Position numbers and translations under genes: made by a program. Shown here piece after piece: positions 23,285 to 34,034 of a stretch of DNA of 64,000 nucleotides. Within the stretch, counting starts at the first letter, position 1. The number at the start of each line of letters is the position of its first letter. This DNA comes from Epiperipatus broadwayi (lineage: Eukaryota > Onychophora > Udeonychophora > Euonychophora > Peripatidae): NCBI GenBank assembly GCA_028023455.1, contig JAQFVV010013094.1, forward strand, positions 124,001-188,000, in the 5' to 3' direction. Under the pieces are notes generated by a model. The model worked only from the letters and a program-made list of their open reading frames with translations, was not told the DNA's origin and made no database searches.

Positions 23285-23490
23285 TGAGTTGTACCACAGA
23301 TCAGAAGAGAACCAAAGACATATTCTTTGAGTGTAGTAGACTACAACACACTCGTTCATATATTTCAAAAATTTATCAGAAAAAGAATGCCACTATAAGT
23401 TCAATTATAGAGTCTTTTTCGAAATGCCTGCTTCTCGGAAATAAGAAATACATTTATACTATATGCATTACGGTGCACTTATCTTTACAA
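23285..23490 (+). pseudogene. Possible LINE C-terminal cysteine motif fragment
   Basis: The frame reads CTTDQKRTKDIFFECSRLQ followed by NATISSIIESFSKCLLLG. The C-x-E/D..(H/I)FFECxRL arrangement resembles the C-terminal zinc-finger-like block of several LINE polymerases (CxxC..HxxxxC), with the first cysteine pair and histidine not conserved. It is too short for a firm call. Confidence 0.35.
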
Positions 23491-24991
23491 TAGTAATGCA
23501 AAAAATTTTAACACATTTAAACACAAATTAGTCAATAAAACAAAGAGATAAAAAAACACCCCATCAGATATTTTCGCAGCTATTTAATCATTTATTAGTG
23601 AGATATATTTTCTGTTTTCTAATTTATTATAAATGTTTTTAATAATAGTTTAAGTCACTGAATGCTATTGAAAATATTTATTGTGATATTTTATGATTAA
23701 TTTTGTATTATTTTTTTTCTTTTAAACTGAAATATCAGTAGATGTATTTTTCTTGAATCAAGTTCCTTCTAAACCAATTTAAAATGAATGCAAATCATAG
23801 GGTAACATTGCTTAAAGCTAATTTGACAATGTTTTTTTTTTTTTTAAAGAAAAACTTTCAAATTAATTTGACGTAATAATTTGTATAACATTAAGCATTG
23901 AGAATCATATTATGAACAGCTCGGAATCTTATAATGGTTATATATGCCCTATGTAACGCATTAGTACAAATAATTATTTTTTAAATTAAAAGACTTATAT
24001 TTTTATAAATTGTATTTAGAATTGCTTTTAATATATAAAATTAGAACAAAACTATTAACTAGATATTAGCGCACTTGACTACCATGCTTATTCCTCAGGT
24101 TCAAATTAGGTTTAGTAAAACAAAACAAAAAATTTAAGATTCCAAATAGATTTGGGATTTTTTTTTCAGGTAGCAAGATCATAGACAATCCAACTAATCA
24201 TCTGATATTGATACTAAAAGAATGAAAGACAGCCAACCACTTTACAGTTGGCATATCTGTTGAGTAATGGCTTCTCCATTGTTGTCCCTTTGTAAATGGA
24301 GAGGGGAATGTTAGTAAGATCTTTGCTCATACAATTGTTATTTAATGCCTCTTACTTTTTAAAGTTGAAAATTTTTTCAAAATAATAAAAAAATTTTAAA
24401 TAGTCAGTCCATACTTGGCATAGCTAACAATTTCATATTGGTCAACTAATGAATATCTGGCTATTTTTTTACAAGTTTAAAACAAGGATAACCCATTCAA
24501 AATTCTTATTATTTGGAATTTGATAAGAGTTGTGAGAACTGTATTTTCATTTATTAATATGAGTCTGTTATAAAGATCTTTGTTCAACATTGAGCTATTT
24601 AATGTCAGTTTTCCACACATTTATGTGACTGCAGATAGGTGTTTGCTGTTAACTTGAAAGAGATATTTGAATCCTCTTTGAGGCCTTAAAAACTCTTAAT
24701 ACCCTCTTTATGCTTTTTTATTTTTGTAGCTGTTATTACTATATGATTATTCACATAGTAAATGAATATGATTAGGCTGATCACCAACATATATTTCTAT
24801 TCAGTTGTCTGATAGTTTCTAACTGAAATATTAATGGAATTTTCTTGAAGGCAGGATATTTTTTTTTATAGATAAATAATTACCTTGACAGCAGATTGAA
24901 AATTTTTGATGTGGATAAGCGTGGGCTGCTTTCATATAAATTGCATTTATAAACAAATCTAGCATTGATCAAAACTGACTTTAATATATAT
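23491..24991. other. AT-rich spacer with a faint tRNA-like trace
   Basis: Around 24065-24110 AGCGCACTTGACTACC followed by CAGGTTCAAATTAGG could be an eroded A/B-box pair. Nothing else is recognisable. Confidence 0.35.
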
Positions 24992-27900
24992 TGTAACGGT
25001 CAGAATCGTCTATCTCGCTAACACACTGTAGAATTCAAACCCAGACACGAAACTGAACATTCTAGGAGGGGTTGCCTTCTAGATATACTAAGTTTGAATC
25101 TAAGCCCAAATTTCACAGCGCCATCTACGTGACATCGCATCTGATGCCACTACTAGTATGACCTTTGACCGGTGCCTGGTGGTCAGGGAGAAACAAAAGA
25201 CTCTAACTAAAAGAAGTTTGGGTGGCTAATTAACGTCTATGGATTTACAAAAGAAATGCAGAAAATATATATTGTAACGATATATAAATATGTCGTTACA
25301 TTTATTTAAAATAAAAACTTAAAAGTTCGCAAATAAAAGTAAAAAACTAAACGCTAAAATTAAAATATTGTTAAACGTATATACATTCGCACAGATGCTA
25401 AACTTTAAAAATATTTTTTTCATAAAAAAAAAAAAGTATTTGAACGTATTTTTTTAAATAAAAAAATACAAGATTGAAATATAAAAATATTTTAATAAAA
25501 AAATAACGTTAAGTTAAAATAAAAACAGGTATTAATTAATTCCTGTAATCTATAAATGGAAATGATTGTTTATTAATTATCTAAAAGCTGTTTAATTAAA
25601 AAGTCAGATGAAAAGTTAGATAAGAGAAGAAAGAGATTTTAGCTTGACCAATGGAAGCAAATAAAGGCCCGGACCATAACGAAAAAACAGAACAGTGACG
25701 TTTTTGTTCATGGAATCCATAGGAGGACTATAAAAAGAAAAAATATTGAGTTCCAGTCAGTTTTTTCCAATTTGATTTTGGTGAGTCTGGCGACAAGACG
25801 CCCTTGTCGTCCTCACTCACTTATTTTAAAAATGCAAAGACTGTGATACCAGAACAGAACCAGCTAATGCTACCTCCAAAATATCAGACCGGTCTTCCAG
25901 GAAAGTCTCTGTGGGAATTGCCAACGAGAACAGGGACTCTTCTACCGTAAGCAATAGAACTGAACAATTGTTAAAATCATAATATTAATTAAGAACTTTA
26001 AAGATTGATAAGTTAATTTAAATTTTATAAAAAGAACTTTTCTCTGACTTATGTGTCAACTCAATTGATAATGTATAATTTTATATATGTTTGCATTTGA
26101 TAAAAAAAAAAAAATCATTTCCATTTATTATTTATTTGTATTAATATTTATTGTTTAAATTTTAAATGAGGAAATTTAAGGTTGGGTATAGACGTTGAAT
26201 AGATTCGTTAGCGGTTGATAATGTTGTGGTTTTCACATTCGATTAGAATATATGTCAACGATATCACTGCAAGCATCTTACGATGAATGCTAATGGGATT
26301 TGTATATTCCCTATGCAAGTGACGTTTATCGATGACTTTGTATTTTGATCGGTTGTGTTTAATTTGGAATGTTTTTGACCGTGGAATCTGTGCAGCTGAT
26401 CTGTACTCAACATTTTAAAACAAATTTTATACAATTCATTTGTGCGAACGTATTTAAATGTTAAATTTAAGTCGGGCGTGAATGGCTATATAGATTTGTA
26501 AAGTTATATTAGGGGAGGGTAATCTTAGGTTATTTGTGTCGTTGTTGAATTGGGTCAATGGATTGGATATATTTGTGTAATTAGTAGATGTAGTATAAGT
26601 TTCGCTACGTGCAGAATTGCTGAATACACCGTACCAACCCTTTGCGTATGGATGGGATTGTAAGTCGGCAAAAAGGATCGCGGTCCCTTCCTATGGAGTT
26701 TTTATTTTATTGTTCTTCTTGCTATACAGACGTCATATTCCTGTATTGGACAAGAGTCAATGTTTTCTCTAACTATACTGTTCAGATTTCCATTCCTGAC
26801 AGTATAGTATATTTGTGCTGTTGTATTTTCATGCTACATTGAATACATAAATGTATTTGATGCCAGTTTGACTACGAATTTTAGCCTAAGGTTAAATAGG
26901 GATAGAATGTTTTATTTTCAAATGCAAATCTATGTAGTCTATTCATACTTGACCATCTAAATAAAAATCTAAAATGTTAAACTTATTCCTCAAAATTTTA
27001 ATGTTATTTTATATGTGCGTAAATAAATATTTTTATGTGTTAATTTCTGGCAGTGGCTTTTATTTATTGATATTTAAGATATAAATTAAGATATAGATTT
27101 TTATCTCTGCGTCTCTGCTGAGTTAGTGACTTGGGCTAACGATCGGAATATTTAAATAAAGTGGAATCTTAACAGCACGTATCTGCCTACTCTATAAATT
27201 TTTTTAGGTTTAAATGCCTAGATGGCGACTTGTAGAGCAGATATCGTAGTTTGCGGTTAGATTCGATCTTCACTACCATTTCGATCGTTATAATATATAG
27301 ACCGAGACAGTGATAGGAATCAAATAAAATAAGACATCAAATTTAGTTTTAAATAATTTCACACAATTTATTTATATAAATATATATATAACGCCACTGT
27401 CTGCTTATATGAGACAGGGATGCGTATTAAATAATTGTTGGCATTTATATTTCAATAAATGACAAAAGGTTATAAAGCAAAGTGATATATTCTATTCCTC
27501 GGGCTAATAGCATTACGATAATATGCTTGATGAGATAGGAACATGTGCGAGGTGCTGTGAAAAATTATACAAGTTTAAGAAAATATTTGAAAATTAAGTG
27601 TTCTAAAATATTTATTGATTTCGAGAATAGCATGGACTAAAGCTTACTAAGCAACAAAGTGGGAATGGGATCAAAGCATTTATTTGAGAATAATAATAAT
27701 AGAGTTGCATTGGGAGGTCAGTATTGCTGATAATGAATTTATTAAAGTTGGAGGGTGTGACACGTTTAAGTCACGGATGCTTTGTAAAATAAATGTAAAA
27801 TAAAACAATATCGAATATCCGGAATGATTACGGAGGGCGTCTCGCCGCTAACCCGTAGGAAAGTATTTTGATGAACAGCCAAAACTTAGCGACTGTGTGA

Positions 27901-28496
27901 CGATTGCGTTTAATTCCCAGGGGTGTCATTTGGGACACCCTCTGCCTGGAAACTTGCAAAAAGCGAAAAGAACGGACTTTGCCATGTAAAGAATTCTTGG
28001 GAAAATAAAACAAAGCGGTCTCAACAACCAATTCATTTACCAGCAATACGAGATGAGTGTACATAAAACATACTGAATGGGTTTTACTTGGATTAAGAGA
28101 AATGCCCAATCAAATTCCCCGAAATTCATTTAAAAGGGTTCGCACATTCTCGACGTCAATGATGAACTTTGTAATTAAAGTAGAACACGTTAATTAAAAT
28201 AGGAAAATGCATGCTTGCGGGTTTGAAAAGTAAGTATGGATCGATTTACGCAATCATGCATTAAAAGACACATTTAATCATTGACCTCGCACATACTCTT
28301 ATATTAGATTAAAATCAATAACATGTAGATTTTAAACTATGTGATTATATTATATTAAAGAAAAGAATCGACCTCGAACGAGTGATTTGCAAGATAATAA
28401 AATTGGAAAATTATAAATTTAAAATATGCCTTAATAGCAGCGTCTTACTTTCAATAAAGGGAATAGTTCACTCGGTCAAAGACGATTCTGACACAT
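24992..28496. mobile_element. Candidate unclassified 3.5-kb element
   Basis: The left edge TGTAACGGTCAGAATCGTCT follows TA-rich DNA. The exact reverse complement of its 13-mer GTCAGAATCGTCT lies at 28480-28492 in AGACGATTCTGACACATT. Between them CpG is more frequent than in the surroundings and homopolymers are fewer. Reading frames are short (93 codons at most) and none resembles a transposase, gag or pol. The left edge aligns with 11295. Whether this is a transposon with terminal inverted repeats, an LTR derivative or host sequence is unresolved. Confidence 0.4.
25729..25820 (+). promoter_or_regulatory. TATA box followed by GC-rich stem-loop
   Basis: TATAAAAAG at 25729 is followed about 50 bp downstream by a hairpin, GTGAGTCTGGCGACAAG / CTTGTCGTCCTCACTCAC (25781-25820). 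This arrangement resembles LTR promoters with a structured leader. No start site is known, so the functional reading is inference. Confidence 0.4.
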
Positions 28497-29609
28497 TATC
28501 ATAATAAAATAAAAGAAAACTTTATAAATAGAAAATATTAACCCAAGGATAGAGCAAAATGTTGAGTATATTTAAACACATTAAAGAAATACATAATGAA
28601 GTTATGTGAAATATAAGGAAAACAATTTTAAATAGCTATAGCATGTTAGTTAGGAATCACAAGAGCTCTTGGGTTAATTTAGGTTACCTCTGGAGACGCA
28701 TTTGCAGGTAGATGTTCGGCAGGTTTTATAATTCAGCAGCAAAATCTGGAATGTTCATATTTTTGGCAGCGGCAGCAGCAGTTCCGGGGCCCGTGATAAC
28801 TTCTGATGGTCTACGGCAGCATATGACCATTTCGGAGAGAGATAGCCTTCTTGCACTCTACTCTGTCATGTCAAGATTTACAAATTAATAGAATAGAACT
28901 CAGAATGATTTCTCTTAGAAACATTAGAATACCAACTAACTGGAGAACAAAAGAAAAAACTCCTTTTTATAGTAGAATTTAACAATAGAACTGCCCTGGA
29001 GCATTACAAAAATATCGGACTTATCAGCTGTAATTAAATCATCGGAATGTCTAAAGGAATTCAACATTAATTAATTTCTTTTGTTAATTTCCCTGTCGAC
29101 ATTCGAATTACAAACTAGATTTAATTAAAAATTACTTTTATTAATTAAAGGAAACCTTAAGTGGACATCTGCTGTTTTTAGATAAACTTATACAACATTT
29201 ACTAATTAAACTATTGTTCCTCATTTATTTTAACAGAAATATTTGGAATAACTTTTATTAAATTAAAGAAAATGATTTTACTTTTTAAATTGCAATATTT
29301 GAATCTATTTACTAAACGAATATTTACTAAATGAATTTTATTTTAAATCAAAATATATTACGACGGTAATATATTTGTAAATTGATTCAAACAAAATAAC
29401 TTTAACAATTTATAATTTTGATATGTTTTAAAATGGATATCATAGTGTATGCGCAATTACGACTTATATAACTTACTTTTTAATAAATGTAAATTATGTG
29501 AACAAATACATAATTCATAATATTTTATTTTATTTGGGAATAAGTTATATATATAATACGAGCATTGTGCTCATGGTTTAAAATTAGGCGGGATTTTCGA
29601 TATATAAGT
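28497..29609. other. Spacer with a GC-rich patch
   Basis: 28680-28860 is distinctly GC-richer (GGCAGCGGCAGCAGCAG, TTCCGGGGCCCGTG), possibly CAG/GCC-type coding or UTR remnant, but no frame is open beyond a few dozen codons. The remainder is AT-rich. Confidence 0.35.
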
Positions 29610-29725
29610 GTATTGCAGACACACTACGATAGATTGGGGTTATAACTAAGGTATGAAGGTAGGAAATAGGTAAGAAATGGTGAAACGAAGATCTGCAAAG
29701 CAGACCTTACTGTTTCAATATATCT
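29610..29725 (+). repeat. Short dispersed repeat, related to 14440
   Basis: It contains GAAGATCTGCAAAGCAGACC as a small hairpin followed by CTGTTTCAATATATC, parallel to 14440-14535. Confidence 0.45.
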
Positions 29726-30124
29726 ATAATTAAAATAAAAATATTATATATGAGATACAGCAGTAAGAAAACAATAATTAGTTATTAAGCAAACCTATTA
29801 TAATTTCAGCATAGGAATATCATATTAATGCATATGACAATAGAGAACTGCTTGCTTTATCATATAGGGTACAATTTATTATTATTATTAATATTCCTAG
29901 ACAGGGGGCAAATGTTTGTGTTAGTAATGAAGTAAGAGTACTGAAATAGAGGGCGCAGGCAGGAACACAACCTTGCCCTTCTAGTGATAATATAAATAAA
30001 GTGCTACTCTTTAAAAGTTTTGTTTTTCATTTGGAAAACCTAATAAATAACTTCCTTAACTATTACTCTTCCTTATAAATTAAGTAATGTTGACTTCTCT
30101 CCAAAAAGAAGAGGGATATAATAT
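29726..30124. other. AT-rich spacer, nothing recognised
   Basis: Contains an ATT-rich run near 29878. No feature was seen. Confidence 0.45.
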
Positions 30125-30624
30125 GGATTTTAATTCTTCCATAGATCATCTTGAACAACAGCAAGCATCCATTTGCATTTCCAATAAAATCTCATTGCAG
30201 CAAGTTTCAACAAGAAACAGAACCAGGGAAAAATCAGTTTGTGAGTGAAATTTATCACTTGCAGGTTTCAGGCCGGTTGTTGATGGTGCCATCTGATGGC
30301 GGCAGTATGGTCCCTCCTCAACTACCAAATCTGCTAATCATGAATGGCATATAAGAGTGCCACCATCTATTCAGACTGCATGATTTGGGTCCAGCAAGTG
30401 ATATTTCGTACTTTGGAGCCTTACTCAGAAATACCAACAGACAGAACACTTACATTAACAAGGATTACCAGAATCAACAGACATCTTCAATATGTTTGAG
30501 GATGAGAAGCCATTGGCTTCACAACCCAACCCGGCCAAAAATAAGTTACTCGATGCAAGTCTTGACCAACTGTTAATAATCTTGCCAACAGGTTTAATGC
30601 AACTATACCACCATAATTACACTG

Positions 30625-31830
30625 GTCTTTTCTCAACTATAGCAGTGACAAGAACCTGATTCTTGCTGTCACAAACCTCAATTATGAGCTTTTCAATTTT
30701 CCTGTCGAGGAATTCCGCTGTGAACTCTCAAAAAAGAAAGTGTGGAATAGTGTATACAAGTTACTAATCATTCCAAAAGCAGGTATCTTATTGTAGAAAT
30801 CCACAAATATATCCCAAAAACAAATTTTTCAAAAGTGAATCAAGTTTATTGGAGACAAAGTTCTTTGTATCATCAATATGGATAGACCAACAATCAATCC
30901 TCAATAGTCAAATCTGAAACTGCTATCTTAAGTTTATAGAAACTGATCTACCGCGCCTGCTTAGACCATATGGCACAGTTTCAAACTTCCAGTACCTCAT
31001 GGAATGAAGGGCTGAAACTCCAGTCTTGACTAACATAGCAGGATTCACTATCATGCTCAACAAGGGAATAACCTTAACTGTAATTCCCATAATGCACCTT
31101 GCAAAATCCACCCCTCTTATCTCCTTTAGAGGGGTATTGCCACAGTGTTTCCATTGAAAATTACGGACCTGTTTGGTTAAAACCTGCTTAGCCCAGATTT
31201 GCCAATATTGCCATATGAAAAGGACTAGGCTGCACAACTGCAGACCACTTGCAAGCCCTAGTAATACTTACTTAATTTCCCCAGAAATAGATATTTTTGA
31301 AAGTAACCTTCTGAGTAACAATACACATGACAATGTAATCAGCTTCAACCTACCAAAATCTTCTGGTGCTGCTGAAGTTGAAAACAGTTCAGTAACTATT
31401 GCTTTGATACACTCCTCTAGAAGCAGTAGTTCACCCCCAAAGTCAGATGCTACAATTAAAAAAAATCAGTCCAGCAGGAAAAAAAAATTAAAAGAAAGTC
31501 CAAAAGTGCTAACAGTGACAATGCGGATTCTAGAGATAAGCAGGGTGAAAGTCCAGTGACTCTAGTAAGAGCTCATCTGAATGTGCATCACCAGATAAAA
31601 CCAAAAAGGGGAAAAGAATGAAAGCTGAGGTGTTAGCTGATTTCATCAAAAACAATGACACATCACCTGAAAACAGTAGTACAGAGGTAGATTTAGCGGA
31701 CAGTCCCCAAGAAATAACCCAATCTGAGCAGTGCGGACACCCAAGGTGGAGGTGATTGGGAAGGCCCACTCTAGTGGTGCAAATCAAAGAGTGGATGCTA
31801 GGAATGACAAAACTATAACCAAGACAGTGC
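30625..31830 (+). pseudogene. ORF1 (gag-like, zinc knuckles) of LINE, broken
   Basis: The frame around 31128 reads GVLPQCFH-stop-KLRTCLVKTC, a CX2CX4HX4C knuckle whose second Cys is a stop and whose His is Cys. It is followed at 31199 by CQYCHMKRTRLHNC, a second knuckle with Thr in place of His. The preceding segment (YGTVSNFQYLME, TNIAGFTIMLNKGI) resembles the RRM-type region common in ORF1 proteins of I/Jockey-like LINEs. A Ser/Lys-rich tail follows (SSRSSSSPPKSD, SSRKKKLKESPK). Several stops and frameshifts make it non-functional. The role inferred from the family is an RNA-binding chaperone. Confidence 0.65.
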
Positions 31831-31899
31831 GGAAGAAATGAGTAATGAATTTAAATTTCCTGCAATATCTCAACCACTCATGCATTCATTGATTAAATC

Positions 31900-32353
31900 T
31901 GACAAAGGTCAACTTAACCACTCCAATCAGGGCCATATGAATCTCAAATTTTCTGGCTTCAATGTCTGTGGCTTGAACTTGATGGGAAGAATAGAATCAA
32001 TTATGGATTCACCAATTTAAACCTCATATAATCTATCTTGTAGAAACTAACAATTGTATACACTCCAATGGGACAGAGACTTAATTGCATCCATATACAA
32101 AACTAGAGGGCCTCTTCTCACTGGACTGATTTCTAACATATACAATGGGATTTTTCCATCTATAAGAATCATAACTTTTCTGCTGTTTGCTTATTGGTCA
32201 ACCAGGTGCACACTCATTTATGGCCATACCTTGGTTGACCATAAGAAATTACTTCTGGAAAAACTTCAGGCCATCAGAAACAGAGATGAAAAATTAGCTC
32301 CAACATACATACACAATGCTACATGGAGCCTTGTAGAAATGGACAATTTGTGA
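31900..32353 (+). pseudogene. ORF2 remnant: endonuclease start joined to C-terminal tail
   Basis: It begins MNLKFSGFNVCGLN, the usual first strand of APE-type endonucleases (FxxxNVxGL). After a frameshift comes IIYLVETNNCIHSN, carrying the catalytic ET pair. Within about 60 codons the sequence moves to FAYWSTRCTLIYG, HTLVDHKKLLLEKLQ and LAPTYIHNATWSLV, which looks like the far C-terminus. The rest of the endonuclease and the entire reverse transcriptase are missing, so a large internal deletion lies near 32080-32150. Confidence 0.6.
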
Positions 32354-32490
32354 TTGAACAATTGATTCCTTATCCCCAGACCATTGGTATTGGATTATGT
32401 AACCTTTATTATAGTGTCTGTTAACAACATAATTTTGTTATTGCTATAATGTAATTCTTTGGGCTCCCAATAAAATTTCATGATAAAATA

Positions 32491-34034
32491 CATAATTATT
32501 TATCAGAAGTTAGATATGTACAGCTGCACAAATCATTTTGAAATTTCAATCTTTTAGTTTGAATAATATAAGTAGAATTAAATATGGTTGTTATGTGCTT
32601 AACTGCATTGTTTCCAGTTTTAAATCCCCAAGTCTCATTGCTAATGATAAAACCCAGTAACTGGTCTAAAAATGAGGATTTAAATACTACAATCTGTAAT
32701 GTGTTACTCATACCTACTATAGATGATACTAAAGTAGAAAATTGTTATTGTTTTGTCATATATAAAGTTTGATAATTTAATTCTTGGAATGGCCATTTTC
32801 ACTCATGACCTAAAATTATTGAAATCACATGAGTATTCATGTTTAAACATATTTAAGTTAACGTGTGTAAATTTTAAGCTGATAAAACTAGTTCTTAGTT
32901 AGCTATTGGGAAGTTATATCCCTGCATGCACTTTGGTGTATAAATGCATGTTCGAAACTTTGAGCAATATAATAATATCAAATTTTGTGTAAAAATCAAA
33001 AAATGTCTACCGAAATATTATAGCTGTTGAAAGTTGGCACATGGTAAATGTGTCTGATTGGAAAGAGGTTCAAAGATGAGCAAGAATATGTGACAGATGA
33101 TATCAGAAAGGAACATTCCAAAAGCAATAATGGCTGACATTAATATTAACAAAGTAAAAGATGCAATATAGTCAAACAGACATATGTAAGATTGGTAACT
33201 GAAGAATTGCATATTAATTGAAAAACAGTTAGGCTAATTTTAAATAAAGAATTGAGCATGAGAATTGGTGGCCTAACAAGTTGAGCATTCATTATGACAA
33301 TGTGCTAAGTCATAGTGTGGTCATTGTAAGACTTTTTGGCCCAAAATGATTTACATAACTAGACTATTCTGCTATTCACCTGACAGTTTTCTGTAATTTC
33401 TGGTTATTTCCAAAATTAAAAACTACTGTATGGAAAGTTTGTTACTGTTTTAACAGCTTGTGGAAGCATAGAAAACTGTGAACATATGATGTTTTAGTGG
33501 TTTAATTTTTCTATATTTAAAAGAAATAATTTTATTCTTATAGGAATAACAATATTGAAATATTTTAGCAAAGATATAAATTCAAGTTCATTTTTCCATA
33601 GAAATGAGTGTTAAGAAGTGTGAATGGGGAACTTATTAAAAACTTTTTCAAACACATATTTAATGTTATACACAATAGTTAAATGTTTTTTTATTTTCGA
33701 AGGAACAAATTTTTACAGTAAAATTAATACATATTTTAATTATATGTTGAAACAGATTTTTTAAAATGTAAAATAAGATTTTAAAATATTTGTTGGCGAG
33801 TTTGAACTTGTAGTTTTCTCACTTTTGTTAAAAAAAATTTGAAAAAAATATAAAGATTTACTGTATAAACAAGAAAAAAATTATTTTAATGAAGAAGTCT
33901 TTAGAATTAAATTTCATATTTAAAATATTATAATGTATTATTTTTAAAATTAATTTCAAACAAAAATATAATTCTATTCACAAAACGTTTTTAAAATGAA
34001 ATTTTCTGCTATTAAATTTTTTTATTTTGCTTGA
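32491..34034. other. AT-rich spacer, nothing recognised
   Basis: No repeat or coding motif was identified. It is strongly AT-rich after 33400. Confidence 0.45.

Larger units (their letters stand above)
30125..32490 (+). mobile_element. LINE with ORF1 and internally deleted ORF2
   Basis: The base composition is less AT-rich than its neighbours from 30125 to about 32340. In order it carries an untranslated leader, a zinc-knuckle ORF1 relic, the first part of an endonuclease ORF2, and a jump to an ORF2 C-terminal tail. The 3' region ends near an AATAAAATTT polyadenylation-like signal at 32470. A complete LINE of this layout would be several kb longer. No target duplication was identified. Confidence 0.7.

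Noticed and set aside
25273-25300. TGTAACGA..TCGTTACA as a complete mini-element
   Set aside because: Only 8-bp arms around 12 bp. It is too short to separate from chance, although it echoes the nearby TGTAACGG edge.
27828-28109. 93-codon minus-strand frame as a protein-coding gene
   Set aside because: No recognisable motif, no codon-usage contrast and no neighbouring exon signals that I could support.
28740-28800. CAG-repeat-like coding exon in GGCAGCGGCAGCAGCAG
   Set aside because: The surrounding frames close quickly, and there are no convincing splice sites or homology.
31173-31559. Longest open frame in the window (128 codons) as a host gene
   Set aside because: Its start overlaps the second zinc-knuckle region of a LINE ORF1, and upstream in-frame stops break the same frame. 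It is a surviving segment of a retrotransposon ORF.
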